In this document: positions 14,390-24,605 of the stretch, piece by piece
Numbering within the stretch: position 1 is the first letter of the stretch
How the letters are laid out: the number at the start of each line of letters is the position of its first letter
Translations under genes and position numbers: made by a program
The notes under the pieces: generated by a model
Database searches by the model: none
What the model was told of the DNA's origin: nothing
What the model saw: only the letters and a program-made list of their open reading frames with translations
NCBI GenBank assembly: GCA_025602915.1
Contig: JAHLJZ010000044.1
Location: 1 to 64,000, forward strand
Source of the DNA: Paraphysoderma sedebokerense
Taxonomy: Eukaryota; Blastocladiomycota; Physodermatomycetes; Physodermatales; Physodermataceae
DNA: 64,000 bases
Reading direction: 5' to 3'

Positions 14390-17244
14390 CAGGTCAGCGT
14401 GTAATTACACTCATAAGGAATTTTTACAGCAGGCGGCAACTTCCAAAATTGACAGCTTTCGCCCTTTGCTACAAATTTTACCGGCTCTTTATTAATATAT
14501 ATCAAATTACATAAACTTCATGATTGAAAGCGTAAAGCAGTCTGCTAACTCAGCTCTTTAAGATCTACCACCCGTCCTTCTATCTTTTGTCGCTTTCCAA
14601 TGCTCAATCGCTGGCAATCCATCGAAATCATCAATACTAGGACCATTGAGGTGAATAAACATGAGAGAATCAAGCCGATCATTTGACATACGATTACGTA
14701 GCTTATTTTTAAGTCGATTCATGGCACTGAACTCCCTTTCTGCATCAACTGAAGATGTGGGAAGAAGCATCCCTATTCTTGCGAGGATGGAAAGGTTCGG
14801 AAATCGCTCATACCTGATCAAATCGGGGTCATCCAGTGTCCAAATACGCCTCCAAAAAGTCCTTAGATCGTAATCACGAAAACATGCATGGTCTAGCACG
14901 AAATTTTTCAATTTATCCCACTCCTCCTTGACCTGATATCTGTCAATCAATCTTCTATGTAAGACTCCGTTTACGTCCTTGTCTCTACCGAACCAATCGC
15001 AGAGTATCTTCAAGTTTTGAATGCCATACTCGGCAAATCCCGTATCAAAGAAAGGAAAGGAACGAGGAACGAAAATTGAGAACGCTGATATAATCGGGAG
15101 TTCGTGAAAGCGTTGCTGAAGATATCCTATGACTTTGCGGCAATATAAGGAGATGTCACGGATGAGATTTTCATGATCTTGAGGAAGGATGGTGAGAGTT
15201 ATAGAGCGGAATGCGGGTGCGATAGGGTTAGCGTTTTCCGATTCCGATACTTCCTCGAGAAATTCCCGGAACGAGGGCGAGTAATTACCCCCTGGCACCA
15301 GCGGTTAATGATTTGGATAGTTGAATTGATAGCCTGACTAACTCGAGTTATATTGAAGTCGGAGACTGACGTTTGAAGTAATGCCAACTCTCCAAGAATA
15401 TCATTAAGGAACGCCAGGAATCCCACGAATCGGTATTGCCGTAAACGATTTAGTAGATTTGCTGCTATTCCACTTGGATCATTACTCGATAACTCATTCA
15501 AATACTGTCCAAGGGGCGAGATAATATTCCAGAAACGTTGCGCAACTAAAGCCATGCTTAGCCATCTCGTTTTCACGACCTTTAATATTTGTAATGATCC
15601 ATCTGTTTCAAACTCCTGCCAGAATTCTAAGTTCTCCAAACGTATGTATGACTTGGAGTAAAAAGCGTACATATCTTGAAAGAGAGTTTCAACCGTCTTC
15701 GTGAATGGAACGGCGTCAGCGGTATCCTTACTTTATTGATGTTAGTTGGGCTTTAATAGGCAATAGTCATAATTGCGGATTACGAAGAAAGCGCACCTGG
15801 CAAGTGCTAGTTGGTGTGCACAACAATGATTAAATAGCAAGAAGGGATTCATTCTTTGCATTTGTACAGCGACGCCATTGTGACGTCCTGTCATCACTGA
15901 TGCTCCGTCCGTACCCAGTCCGATTACTCTTTTCATATCAACACCCAAATGGTTCAAATGCTCTTGGATTTTACGCATAATACTGTCTGCGTCACAAGCA
16001 TCTAACTTGAGCAAGCGTGAATACTTAACCGTTGGTGTTTCATTGTCAAGGAAGAGAATGTAGACCAAAAGCTGCTTGAAGACACTTATATCTGTGGTTT
16101 CATCGAGAATTAAGGTGATGAACGGAGATGCTTTGAGTTTGGATCGGAAGTTTTTATATTCGACGTAGTGAATCGACTCGATGAGCCCTCTGGCACCATC
16201 GAAATTATGATACTGTGTGAAGCGAGAATGTCGAAAAGATGAATCTAATCTCCTAAGTTGAAGTCTAACATGGTCACTGAAGTCGGTGAGGGGCCTTCCC
16301 CTCTTGGCTACAAAGAATGCGCAATCCACCAGAACTTCAAGATATTTGTCTACTGTAGCAGCTTTTCGAACATATGCGTTATTAGGGGAAACTGACATTT
16401 GTTTTGACATTTGATCCAAAGTCTCTGCATGTTTGTGCTGAGCTGAGTTGTTATGTGTTCGCAATGTCGAACGTTTGCGATTTGTGGAGCCTGTAGGCGA
16501 TATTGTCAATACTCTGAATGTCTGAACGCAGGCTTATCGATGATAAAGGAACCTTTTTTGTAATCAGCGAATGGATTCTTCTGTTTGTATTTGCGACATA
16601 ACAAACAATAGGCAACCTTTCGATTTTCGCTCGACTCCAACCATTTGAAAGATTTCTCCCACGATGGATGAAATGTATCGGGGTTCTTTTTTTTCTTGGA
16701 AAATCTCATCCTTTTCCTAGGTGGCAATCTGTCGTTGTCATCATTGTCATCGTCAGTAAAAGTGTCAGTTCCCTGCGCCTCGTCGTCGTTCTCATCATTG
16801 TCATTGTCGCAGTCATTGTCCGAATCGCTACTACTATTGCTATCAGATAGGGTATCATGATCATCATTAAGAATGTGACTGAGAATACCGGCACCTGTAC
16901 GGTAGGCGGATGCCGAATTAGTTGCAGAAACACGATGTCGAGAACAAGTAACATCTGTATTCGACGATGACGAAGATTCAGTCGAATTTATTAAGACACG
17001 ACATGAAGAATTGACATTGAATAATGCTGATGTTATGATTCTGCCGCGGCTTGTGTAATATTTGAATCGGTGGAAGATGGGTGCTCAAGAGTGTCGGTAT
17101 TGGATGTAACCATTGATGTGTCGTCGGTTGACGGAAGAGAAAAAAAAGAAGTAAGCTTCGGCTGGACAGAACTCCTTCGAGAGTCAGCTAAATGAGGGGG
17201 ATCAGGCAGGCCGCCTTCTCATGATCTTTTTCCCGGCGGACCTG
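14390..17244 (-). mobile_element. hAT-type DNA transposon, candidate boundaries
   Basis: Contains a hAT-like transposase on the minus strand (separate entry). Candidate terminal inverted repeats: CAGGTCAGCG at 14390 and, on the opposite strand, CAGGTCCGCC ending at 17244, an 8/10 match beginning CAG as many hAT ends do. A subterminal AGGCGGC motif occurs in the matching orientation inside both ends (about 14428 and 17214). I could not find the expected 8-bp target-site duplication: the flanking octamers TGAGTCGC and ACTCGTTT differ. The ends are therefore tentative, although the 2.85-kb span suits a single-gene hAT element. Confidence 0.5.
14558..16727 (-). CDS. hAT-family transposase with N-terminal zinc finger and C-terminal dimerisation domain
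   Basis: Reads in order: an acidic Asp/Asn/Ser-rich N-terminal stretch upstream of 16727 (open frame to about 17000), the basic PPRKRMRFSKKKK, a BED/TTF-like zinc finger (CLLC with a downstream H-x5-H pair), a catalytic core containing FITLILDETTDIS and GLGTDGASVMTG, and a hAT C-terminal domain (ERFPNLSILARIGMLLPTSS..AEREFSAMNRLKNKLRNRM). Two spliceosomal introns restore the frame and the zinc-finger spacing: 16552-16491 (62 nt) and 15796-15731 (66 nt). One frame discontinuity with no plausible splice remains near 15298, between the core and the dimerisation half. This copy is probably recently decayed, unless that is a sequencing error. It resembles the ZMYM/ZNF862-like, DUF4371 branch. Confidence 0.75.
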
Positions 17245-17455
17245 ACTCGTTTACAGGCAAAAAACCTAAGGTTTCGAATCAAACCTGTCCATAGATGGAA
17301 TATTTAATTCAGTAGTTTCTGCCATAAATATGCAGCAAGGAATATCTTCGTATTATATAACTTAAATAACTTGTATGTCCTTCCCTGTTTCATTGCATAT
17401 ATTAGTTTTCCTCACGCGCGTTGTAATATACTAAGTCGTCAACTGAAACCGTGAA

Positions 17456-19527
17456 ATGCCCGGAAAGTAAGTGGATGATAATATCGTTCAACAAGTGAAA
17501 CTTAAGATTACTAATTGCAAAGTTAACTTTTGATAGTTCTCCGTCAAACCAAAACGAAGCAAGTGGAACATTTCTCAGCCAATGTTTTGAAGCCAGTATT
17601 TCAGGTGTATTCGAACGACTCCACGATCCAGGTTTACTACTTCCTAGTTTTCAACGACCATATCAATGGAAGAAAGAAAATGTCGCAAAACTGATGAACG
17701 ATGTAGATTTGGCTTTTAAACGTGGTGGTTCCGAGTTAGAATATTTTATTGGAAGTATTGTCTTGGTACCAGATGAGACTGGACAAAATTATTATATCGT
17801 GGATGGACAACAACGTATGACAACGATTGCTATTATTATTTCTGTTTGTAGATATTTTGATACCAAACATTTTGATACCAAAAATTATAAGGTTTATGAG
17901 AAATGGTTAACACGGGAATTGAATACGGAACTTCGTCGAATTGATGCCAGCGCGTACAAAATCTCAATGAGTCAACTGGTTCAAACAAGTTATATCAACA
18001 ATCAGCGCATCTTCGAAGACAACATATTTATTCTTAGTGGGTTAAAAAGATTATTAACCGGCGAGACACAGTCTGGGGAATTTTTGGAAAGATTACAAAA
18101 AAATGCTTTAACGGTGCATGGTATACTGAACGAGTATGAATCTACTGAAATTTTTGAATTCGCAAAGTATATTTGGACGAAATGCAAATTTTGCTGTATC
18201 ATTGCGACAAATCTCGAACAAGCGTTCAACATGTTTTGTTCAATTAATATCCCTAGTGGACTACCGTTATCAAAGATGGATTATTACCGTGCACGAATTT
18301 GTGGAAAATTCAGAAACCAATACGACGGAAGAAGTTCTACAAGTGCTTTAAGGGTTTGGAGTGACATTGAATATAAATTAGGAGGAGCAGAAATGATGCA
18401 AAGATTTCTTGTTCATTTTTGTTGTGTTAAACTTTACTCAACTCAATCCGGTGATTCGGAAGATAGACGCCTAAATATCGAAAACGCTTTTCATTACCGT
18501 GAAACTATAAGCGAGTATACCGTGCAGTCAATGATGGAGAGATATCTTCAAAACGCGAAACTGGAAACTATTATGGACGATCTCTCAAATTATTCTCTTA
18601 TTTTTAGAGAGGTGACTTCAACAAATCAGTATCGGGTTTTCCCTAATAAAGCACAAAATCATTCATTACAGTTGTTGCGATACATTTCGGCGCAGAAAGA
18701 ACGAAGGTCATGTGATTTATGGATTACATTAGCGCTTGGAGTGATTTCACTTAATCCGCATGCCGCGATTTCCCAGAAATTTTGGAATCAATTAGAGATA
18801 TTGTTCGCTTTCTTGCTGGTTACGAAGAAAGATGTAGAACAAATGGTGGCAACGTGCGATGAAATTCTGCGAAACGTTCATAAATTGGGGACCATCAACA
18901 ACGAAAATTACGACTGGCGAAAAGTCATTCGACTCTCCGATCGCAATGCAGCAAGATTCCAATCTTCAATAGAAGGCGAAATATACTCTGAAAACCCATT
19001 TGGAGCGCGATACCTTCTCCTTGCGATTGAAGTTCGCCGTCAGCAAGCAGCATTACTTGATGGGCTGGAAATGAATTCTATATCGACCACGGTTGAACAT
19101 ATTTGCCCACAAAATCCCAGGCAAGGTTCTAATTGGACTAAATCACCGTGGGCAGAGTGGAAACGTGATGGGTGGGAAAACAAGTTTGGCAACCTTGCGC
19201 TTTTAGAGAGATCGCACAACTCGGAGGTACAAAACTTTGATTGGGAGATCAAACGGACAAAATATGTAGAAGATCGAAAAGGTACATATAATCTTGTCTT
19301 ATTTCTGTCGCTATATTTAAAAACGTAATTTTATCATTCCTTTGACTAATATCTTGTATCATATATGAATAGGTCAAAGAACGCCATTTGCGCTGACTGC
19401 CGATTTGGAAAAAAGTAGCACATGGACGCCAGATTCATTCCATAAACGCCAAGAAACTATTGTAAAAAGCATTGCTAGACACGTACAACTTGGGTCTAAA
19501 TACTACCAACGGCGGAATTGCGGATAG
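17456..19527 (+). CDS. DUF262-DUF1524 protein (GmrSD-like nuclease architecture)
   Basis: Exons 17456-17466, 17537-19281 and 19373-19527 give a protein of about 637 residues. The N-terminal DUF262 shows LLLPSFQRPYQWKKENVAKL, YFIGSIVLV and the IVDGQQRMTTIAI motif. The C-terminal DUF1524 shows the HNH-like TVEHICPQNP, then W..KFGNLALLERSHNSEVQN and the closing WTPDSFHKRQETIVKSIA. Both active-site blocks look intact. In bacteria this pairing forms GmrSD-type restriction enzymes (DUF262 NTP hydrolysis, DUF1524 cleavage); its role in a fungus is unknown. The start is the first ATG before the intron. An alternative end uses a possible 34-nt intron (19494-19527) and a 48-nt intron to continue into the acidic, zinc-motif coding region downstream and stop at 19891. 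It lies 0.2 kb from the hAT element. Confidence 0.85.
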
Positions 19528-20261
19528 CGGGGATGAAGACGACGAAGACTTCGACGAAGAAACGGATGATGGCAATGAATCTGACGATAAAGAAGTGATA
19601 CCTATGCCGGATTCCAAACCTCAACGAAATTCTGACAATGACACTGTTTTCTGTAGTAAGAATATTAAGAAATCGCCCACTAAAGGAGAGTAATGTGGTA
19701 TAGAACACAGCACCGACTTCCAAATGTGTGGAAAGTGTCATACATGGGACACTAAATCAGGACAGCGATGCCAGAGAGACACAAAGCAGAACAGAGTGCA
19801 CTGTGACGAGCATAACCCAAGGCAAGCTAAGCAAAGGCCGAATCAAACGACGATTACGAAGTCAAAAGGAAAAGACCAGTCAGACTTGTGAATCAACTTC
19901 GATGAAGAAGCCAAAACAAAAGACTAGTGAGACTTCTGAATCCACTCCAGATTCATCGCCCCAGAGAATTTTCTTCACACTCTCTGATTTTTCCATTTCA
20001 TCGATATTTCAGTATGGTTCTTGATCAGCAAATTGGTCTAGTAATGCGGACTCGAACGATGTGTGCCCTAAGAAAATTGAAAAATCTCCCAAAAATGAAA
20101 AAAAATTGTGAAATGAGAAGAAGTGCTGGCAGTGCCACATGTGGAAAATGTCATACTTGGGACGAGAAGACTGATCAACGCTGTGAGAGAGAGACGAAGC
20201 TTCGCAAGTCCATTGCGAAGAGCATAACCCTAGAAAGAAGAATAATGAATCGGATGAATAG
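19528..20261 (+). other. Acidic linker plus tandem zinc-motif coding region, possible 3' part of the DUF262 gene
   Basis: An open frame from 19528 encodes an Asp/Glu-rich stretch (GDEDDEDFDEE). A possible 48-nt intron with a GTAAGA donor removes the in-frame stop at 19691 and keeps frame into CGKCHTWDTKSGQRC.RDTK....HCDEHNP (19727-19840). A diverged second copy of the same unit follows: acidic/Lys stretch, then CGKCHTWDEKTDQRCERETK (20140-20200), with HCEEHNP readable only in another frame (about 20210-20235). The spacing C-x2-C-H-x-W...RC-x-R-x-TK...HC-x2-HN suggests a small zinc-binding domain. The first copy could be the C-terminal tail of the DUF262 protein. The second looks decayed. A separate small gene is also possible. 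Confidence 0.5.
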
Positions 20262-20681
20262 AATTTTGTTGCTTTTGTAGATAAAAGTTTACATAAGTCA
20301 AAATCAATAGTTCTAACATATTTTAGGGATCCTATGTATCCAGACATTTACCTCCGATAAATCAAATAAAAATAATAGGCAGTGACCTGCCATATTCGCG
20401 CCTGAATTAAATTGTGAATACCAACAAGACAAAAACAATACAACAACATCCTATGTAAATCTCAAAATTTGCGAGTGAGAAGAAAACTCTCTCCTATACG
20501 CAATAAATCTACTTACTGCGACAATTTTGAAAAATTGATAAAATAACAATGACATTGACGGCGTCGATTGCAATTGCGGGTCGTCGGTGCGCTTTGTCTC
20601 GTCCATGAAAGAATCGGCCCATCGGGCAGTCCAGAATTCCCTCGATTTACATTTCCAAACACATCTTATATCATATAGTCA
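20262..20681. other. Intergenic region upstream of VPS28
   Basis: A 420-nt promoter-like AT-rich stretch. No gene, RNA or repeat recognised. Confidence 0.5.
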
Positions 20682-21878
20682 ATGAATGTCAATATGAACC
20701 GTCAATTGCCTCCTCCTCCGTACACTCCACCAAGTAATTTTTCGTCGACATCTTCTTCGAGGTCATTGCTAGGTAATTGCTTTCGTTCGTTGACGCACCA
20801 TTTCGCCGCAGACTCGATAAACTGACTACTATCTCGATAATGCTTTGGCTTTTACTTGGCTTTTACAATCTATTTTGAATAGATGAGGTACAGTCTCAGT
20901 TGTTGCTATTCTCTATTCCGTGATATTCATTACTTACCAACTGATGGTGACAGGAAATTAAATTATACACATCCTCAGCGGAGAGATCAAAATACGAAAA
21001 TCTAGCAGACCTTTACGCAATCATTGTTTCGACGGAAGCTTTAGAGAAGGCATATATTCGTGATGCAATTAGTAGTGAAGAGTAATGATTCAAAATATTT
21101 CATGAATTCTCTATGGTTGTCTGTAATTGACTCCGTTTCGGTTTGACTCAGGTATACCCCAACATGTACCAAACTGATAGCACAATTCAAGACGGCCTTA
21201 AATCTTCTTTCTGATTCAGTTAAAGATGTAGAACAATTTATGAGAGAGTATAAAGTATGGCTCTACAGTTGACTGCTCCTTTACTGGATTCCTTCAATGT
21301 TATATCAAGATGACGTGAGCTGGACTTTGTCGTATTAACAACCTCTTTGGTCCTATTCGTCAACTATTTCAGTTAACAGCTCCATTGGCTGTAAATAGAC
21401 TTCTCAAAATTGGGGTTCCGGCAACCGTTGAACATGCAACGAATGTAAATACTGATGTCAACAACGTTGGAAAGAACGCAAAGGTTGTTGCGGAATGTGT
21501 TCAGGTTTGTATATCTCATTTTGACAAGTCCATGAAATTGTTGAGTTTATCTTTTATCAATTAACCGGTATGATGGTACTGAATTTGTTTGCTCTTTGGT
21601 ATTTTCAGCACTTTATCACACTTCAAGATTCGCTTCGTCTCAATATGCACGCAGTGGACCAAATTCACCCTCTCTTATCAGATCTTATTCAATCATTGCA
21701 CGCCATTCCTGCGTCACTACTACCTTCAGATTATCAGGGGAAAGAAAAGATAAAGAAATGGTTAATCCAATTGAATTTGCGAAAGGCCAGTGACGAGTTG
21801 AGTGAAGACGAAGTTCGGCAATTGTTGTTTGATCTGGAAAGTGCGCATGTGGAATTTTATAGAGGATTGAAAGGATAA
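20682..21878 (+). CDS. VPS28: ESCRT-I subunit VPS28
   Basis: The Vps28 N-terminal core reads EIKLYTSSAERSKYENLADLYAI, LEKAYIRDAI, YTPTCTKLIAQFKTAL, then VEQFMREYKLTAPLAVNRLL. The C-terminal four-helix domain reads HFITLQDSLRLNMHAVDQIHPLLSDL to RQLLFDLESAHVEFYRGLKG, a full family length. Vps28 is in the core of ESCRT-I and its C-terminus contacts ESCRT-II or Vps20. A Pro-rich leader (RQLPPPPYTPP) precedes it. Joining the leader (exon 20682-20772) to the core in frame appears to need a 5-nt microexon, ATGAG at 20883-20887, which yields ...LLDEEIKLY and matches the EE/VKLY start of animal Vps28. Other introns are ordinary. Confidence 0.92.
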
Positions 21879-22074
21879 ATATCTGTATTTATCAAACAAT
21901 AAAGAACTTCAATGTAGATAAATGTGGAGAATGTTTCGTTGTGTTCAGTTTGAGCTTTGAACTTGATTTCACATGTCTTCAGTTCCCTCTCCGCGTTCCG
22001 TCTTCAATTACAATTGTTAGAGAACTTTACAACTTTCCCTAATACGTTTATAACAACATAAATAATCCTCCAAG

Positions 22075-23587
22075 ATGATGTCAGAAACGGACGAACGAAT
22101 TATTAGAGCAATCCAACAAGCCTCGCTTGATCCTGAATACGAACCTCGAAGGTTCGGTGAACCCGAGTCTGATAACTCTGATTGCAACGATTCCGAATGT
22201 GAAGATGACGACTGTTCAGAAGAAACTGTTAGTATCGATGCAGTTTTATCTATCTATTTACTTCTCTGTGTTGTGTCGTCGAATTAATGTCTAAACTCTG
22301 ATATTCCCACGGTTTATTTTGACTACCTGAACTCTATTCAGTTACTTCCAACATTACCTAGTCACTCTGGACGACAAACTGGACCCAAAGGTGTACTGGA
22401 CGATTATAAACATCACCAAAGACAGCAAAAGGAACTTCAAAAATTGGAGTACGAAGAGTTCATTCAGAAATTGGAAAGACAGGCTTTGAGTGGAAATAAG
22501 ATTGTAGGTTTTCATATCAACTTCTTTTTATATTGGGTCTCGACGAAGGATCGATGGCATAGAATTTTAGTATGTTTTTGCAGCACAGATTATTTGTTTC
22601 AGAGGGACTATGTACGGATAGTGCACGACTTCCCATCATCTGGCTTAACAAAGGGACTGTTTGGGTGCCTTCTGCTCTCACCGGTACGCTAACCTAATCA
22701 TTCTTTTTGACGACGTTGTAATAATTATGTTTAACAGGATAAAACGTCGGAAGAACAGCTTGAAGAATTGGATGACGAGGAATTTCTGAAACTTTATCGA
22801 CAGAAACGTCTCAATGAATTACAACGAGAATCTAATCGGTTTGTGACTGCTTCGTCGTTTCCTCCAGATGTGCACAAAAAATTCCTCTAATACGGATGAT
22901 TTCAACGTGCTTAACAGTCCAACTTTTGGAACCTTCAAGGAAATTGGAGTTCACCAGTATGTGGACGCAATCGAAAAGGAACATCCAGACACACTTGTGC
23001 TGATTCACTTATACGATCCTGTATAATCTTTTGATTGATCTTCATTATTAATGACTTGCTCTAACATGCTCCATTGTAATTGCTGTATTCAGAACAATTC
23101 CTCCTGTCGCCTTTTGAATCGCCATTTGACGACGCTGTCCCACAAGTATGGATATACCAAATTCCTCCGAATATTATACTCCGATGCGGACCCAGATTTT
23201 GATGTAGTCGCCTTACCGACTATTTTGGGGTACAAAAGTGGTGATCTAATGGTGAATCTTGTTCGAATTGTTGATGAATTCGAAGTTGAATTGGAAGGGA
23301 GGAAGAACCGCAGTGGTGAAGAGTTTGGAGTAGACGATGTTGAGAGGTGTTTGATTCGGTAGGTATTTTCCTTCACTTCATACCGGCGAATCTATGCATT
23401 AATATACGTTCCGACTTTTTCATTTACCAATTTCAATTTTTCCTATATGATAATTTTTACTATATGATAATTCATTGATAGGCACAACGCTGTTTCACAT
23501 TCAGACTTATATTCTGTTTCTCCATCTACCAAGCTTTTTGGTCTTACTGGACATAATAATCAAGACGCTGACGACGACGATGAATAG
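22075..23587 (+). CDS. Phosducin-like protein (PhLP1-type chaperone cofactor)
   Basis: A phosducin family protein. The acidic N-terminus (SDNSDCNDSECEDDD) is followed by GPKGVLDDYKHHQRQQ, the basic-acidic helix LDDEEFLKLYRQKRLNELQRES, and a thioredoxin-like domain (FGTFKEIGVHQYVDAIEKE, LVLIHLYDP, CRLLNRHLTTLSHKYGYTKF, LPTILGYKSGDLMVNLVRI), ending in an acidic tail (DADDDDE). PhLP1 works with CCT to assemble G-beta-gamma dimers; fungal relatives such as BDM-1 regulate heterotrimeric G-protein signalling. Seven or so exons. Whether the segment at about 22603-22685 is exon or part of one 235-nt intron (22504-22738) is unclear; the family suggests intron. Confidence 0.85.
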
Positions 23588-23646
23588 AAATGGAAGCCAT
23601 AACTGAAATGTTTTAAATGAAAATTTGACCAGTCATTTTAAACTAA

Positions 23647-24411
23647 TCACGATTCTTTATTTATTTTTAATATGCCGCTGGAATATTGATATTTATGGCA
23701 AGGACTATTGATTATTTCTAGGAGAAATTTTTTTATTTTCTTTCGGATAAGCGTAATCGGTGTGGTGTCGTTCAATTTATTAGGACTATTGAAACGGAAT
23801 ATGCCATGGTATGTAGAAGTTGGTAGGAAGGAGTTCATTTCAAGAAAGAGTTGTGTGTATATATAGGATCGTCCGCAGAATGGTTCATCATTCTTTTTAA
23901 CCCGTAAAAGGAAGCAGAAAAATAAATTGAAAGCTTTCCTTACTCTTCCCATGACAATGAGGGTTGAAGGTTGAGATTTAGCATCAACCTGAAATCAACA
24001 TGTTATCTATTGAGATTTCTCGAACCATCCAAGAATGAATTGCTTCAGAGTTCAGAATAATCTGGTAATTGTTAGGAACATTAGGAGACGTCGTTTTCGC
24101 GAAGCATGCCCGCCAAAGATCGACAAACTATAGCGGATATTCACTTAAATGGTCTTTGAAAATGCATTGATAAATGTAAGCAAGATAATATTAGACTGTT
24201 GAAATGTGGACTAATAACAAAATGTAGGATCAGAAGGCAAATTGGCGGCATTATCCGTGTTTGGATATAATCTTGATTGAGTACAAAATGCAATAATGAA
24301 CTCGACATGTCTCCTGGTGTCACTTTTGGAGTTTGCGTCCACAAAATATTCAGAGTCCAATTCGAAGAGGTCGCGGAACATTAAATTCGTCATAATTTTT
24401 ATATAATTCAT
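23647..24411 (-). CDS. Probable small NTF2-like domain protein (p15/NXT1-like candidate)
   Basis: Tentative. Splicing a 37-nt intron at 24025-23989 and a 51-nt intron near 23931-23881 gives a continuous frame with the features of an NTF2-like half-barrel: IHSWMVDAKSQPSTLIVMGR (the 'h.v..D.QPs..ilv.v.G' strand pair) followed by YIYTQLFLEMN and TYHGIFRFNSP (the 'F.Q.FLL...y.i.nD.FRF' strands). An N-terminal exon from ATG 24411 (SEYFVDANSKSDTRRH) may supply the first helices, but the exon between is unresolved. If correct it would be a ~150-residue mRNA-export or transport factor. The 37-nt intron is unusually short. Confidence in the family is moderate; the exon structure is uncertain. Confidence 0.4.
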
Positions 24412-24605
24412 TTCAAACTATTTATACCTCTTAATCCTTGTCAATTTCGGAGGTCTTAACTCTTTGCGCTTTTGACTTCCTGCATTCAACTCACAGGAGA
24501 ACGGTCAACATCAGATTCATTAACACTCTTAGTCGTCAAATTTCTATACATATTTGCTTAAAGTTGAAAAATTTATATTTTCTTCTTATCATTCAGAGGC
24601 ATTAA

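Noticed and set aside
14382-17252. Target-site duplication of the hAT element
   Set aside because: The 8-bp flanks TGAGTCGC and ACTCGTTT do not match, so none is claimed.
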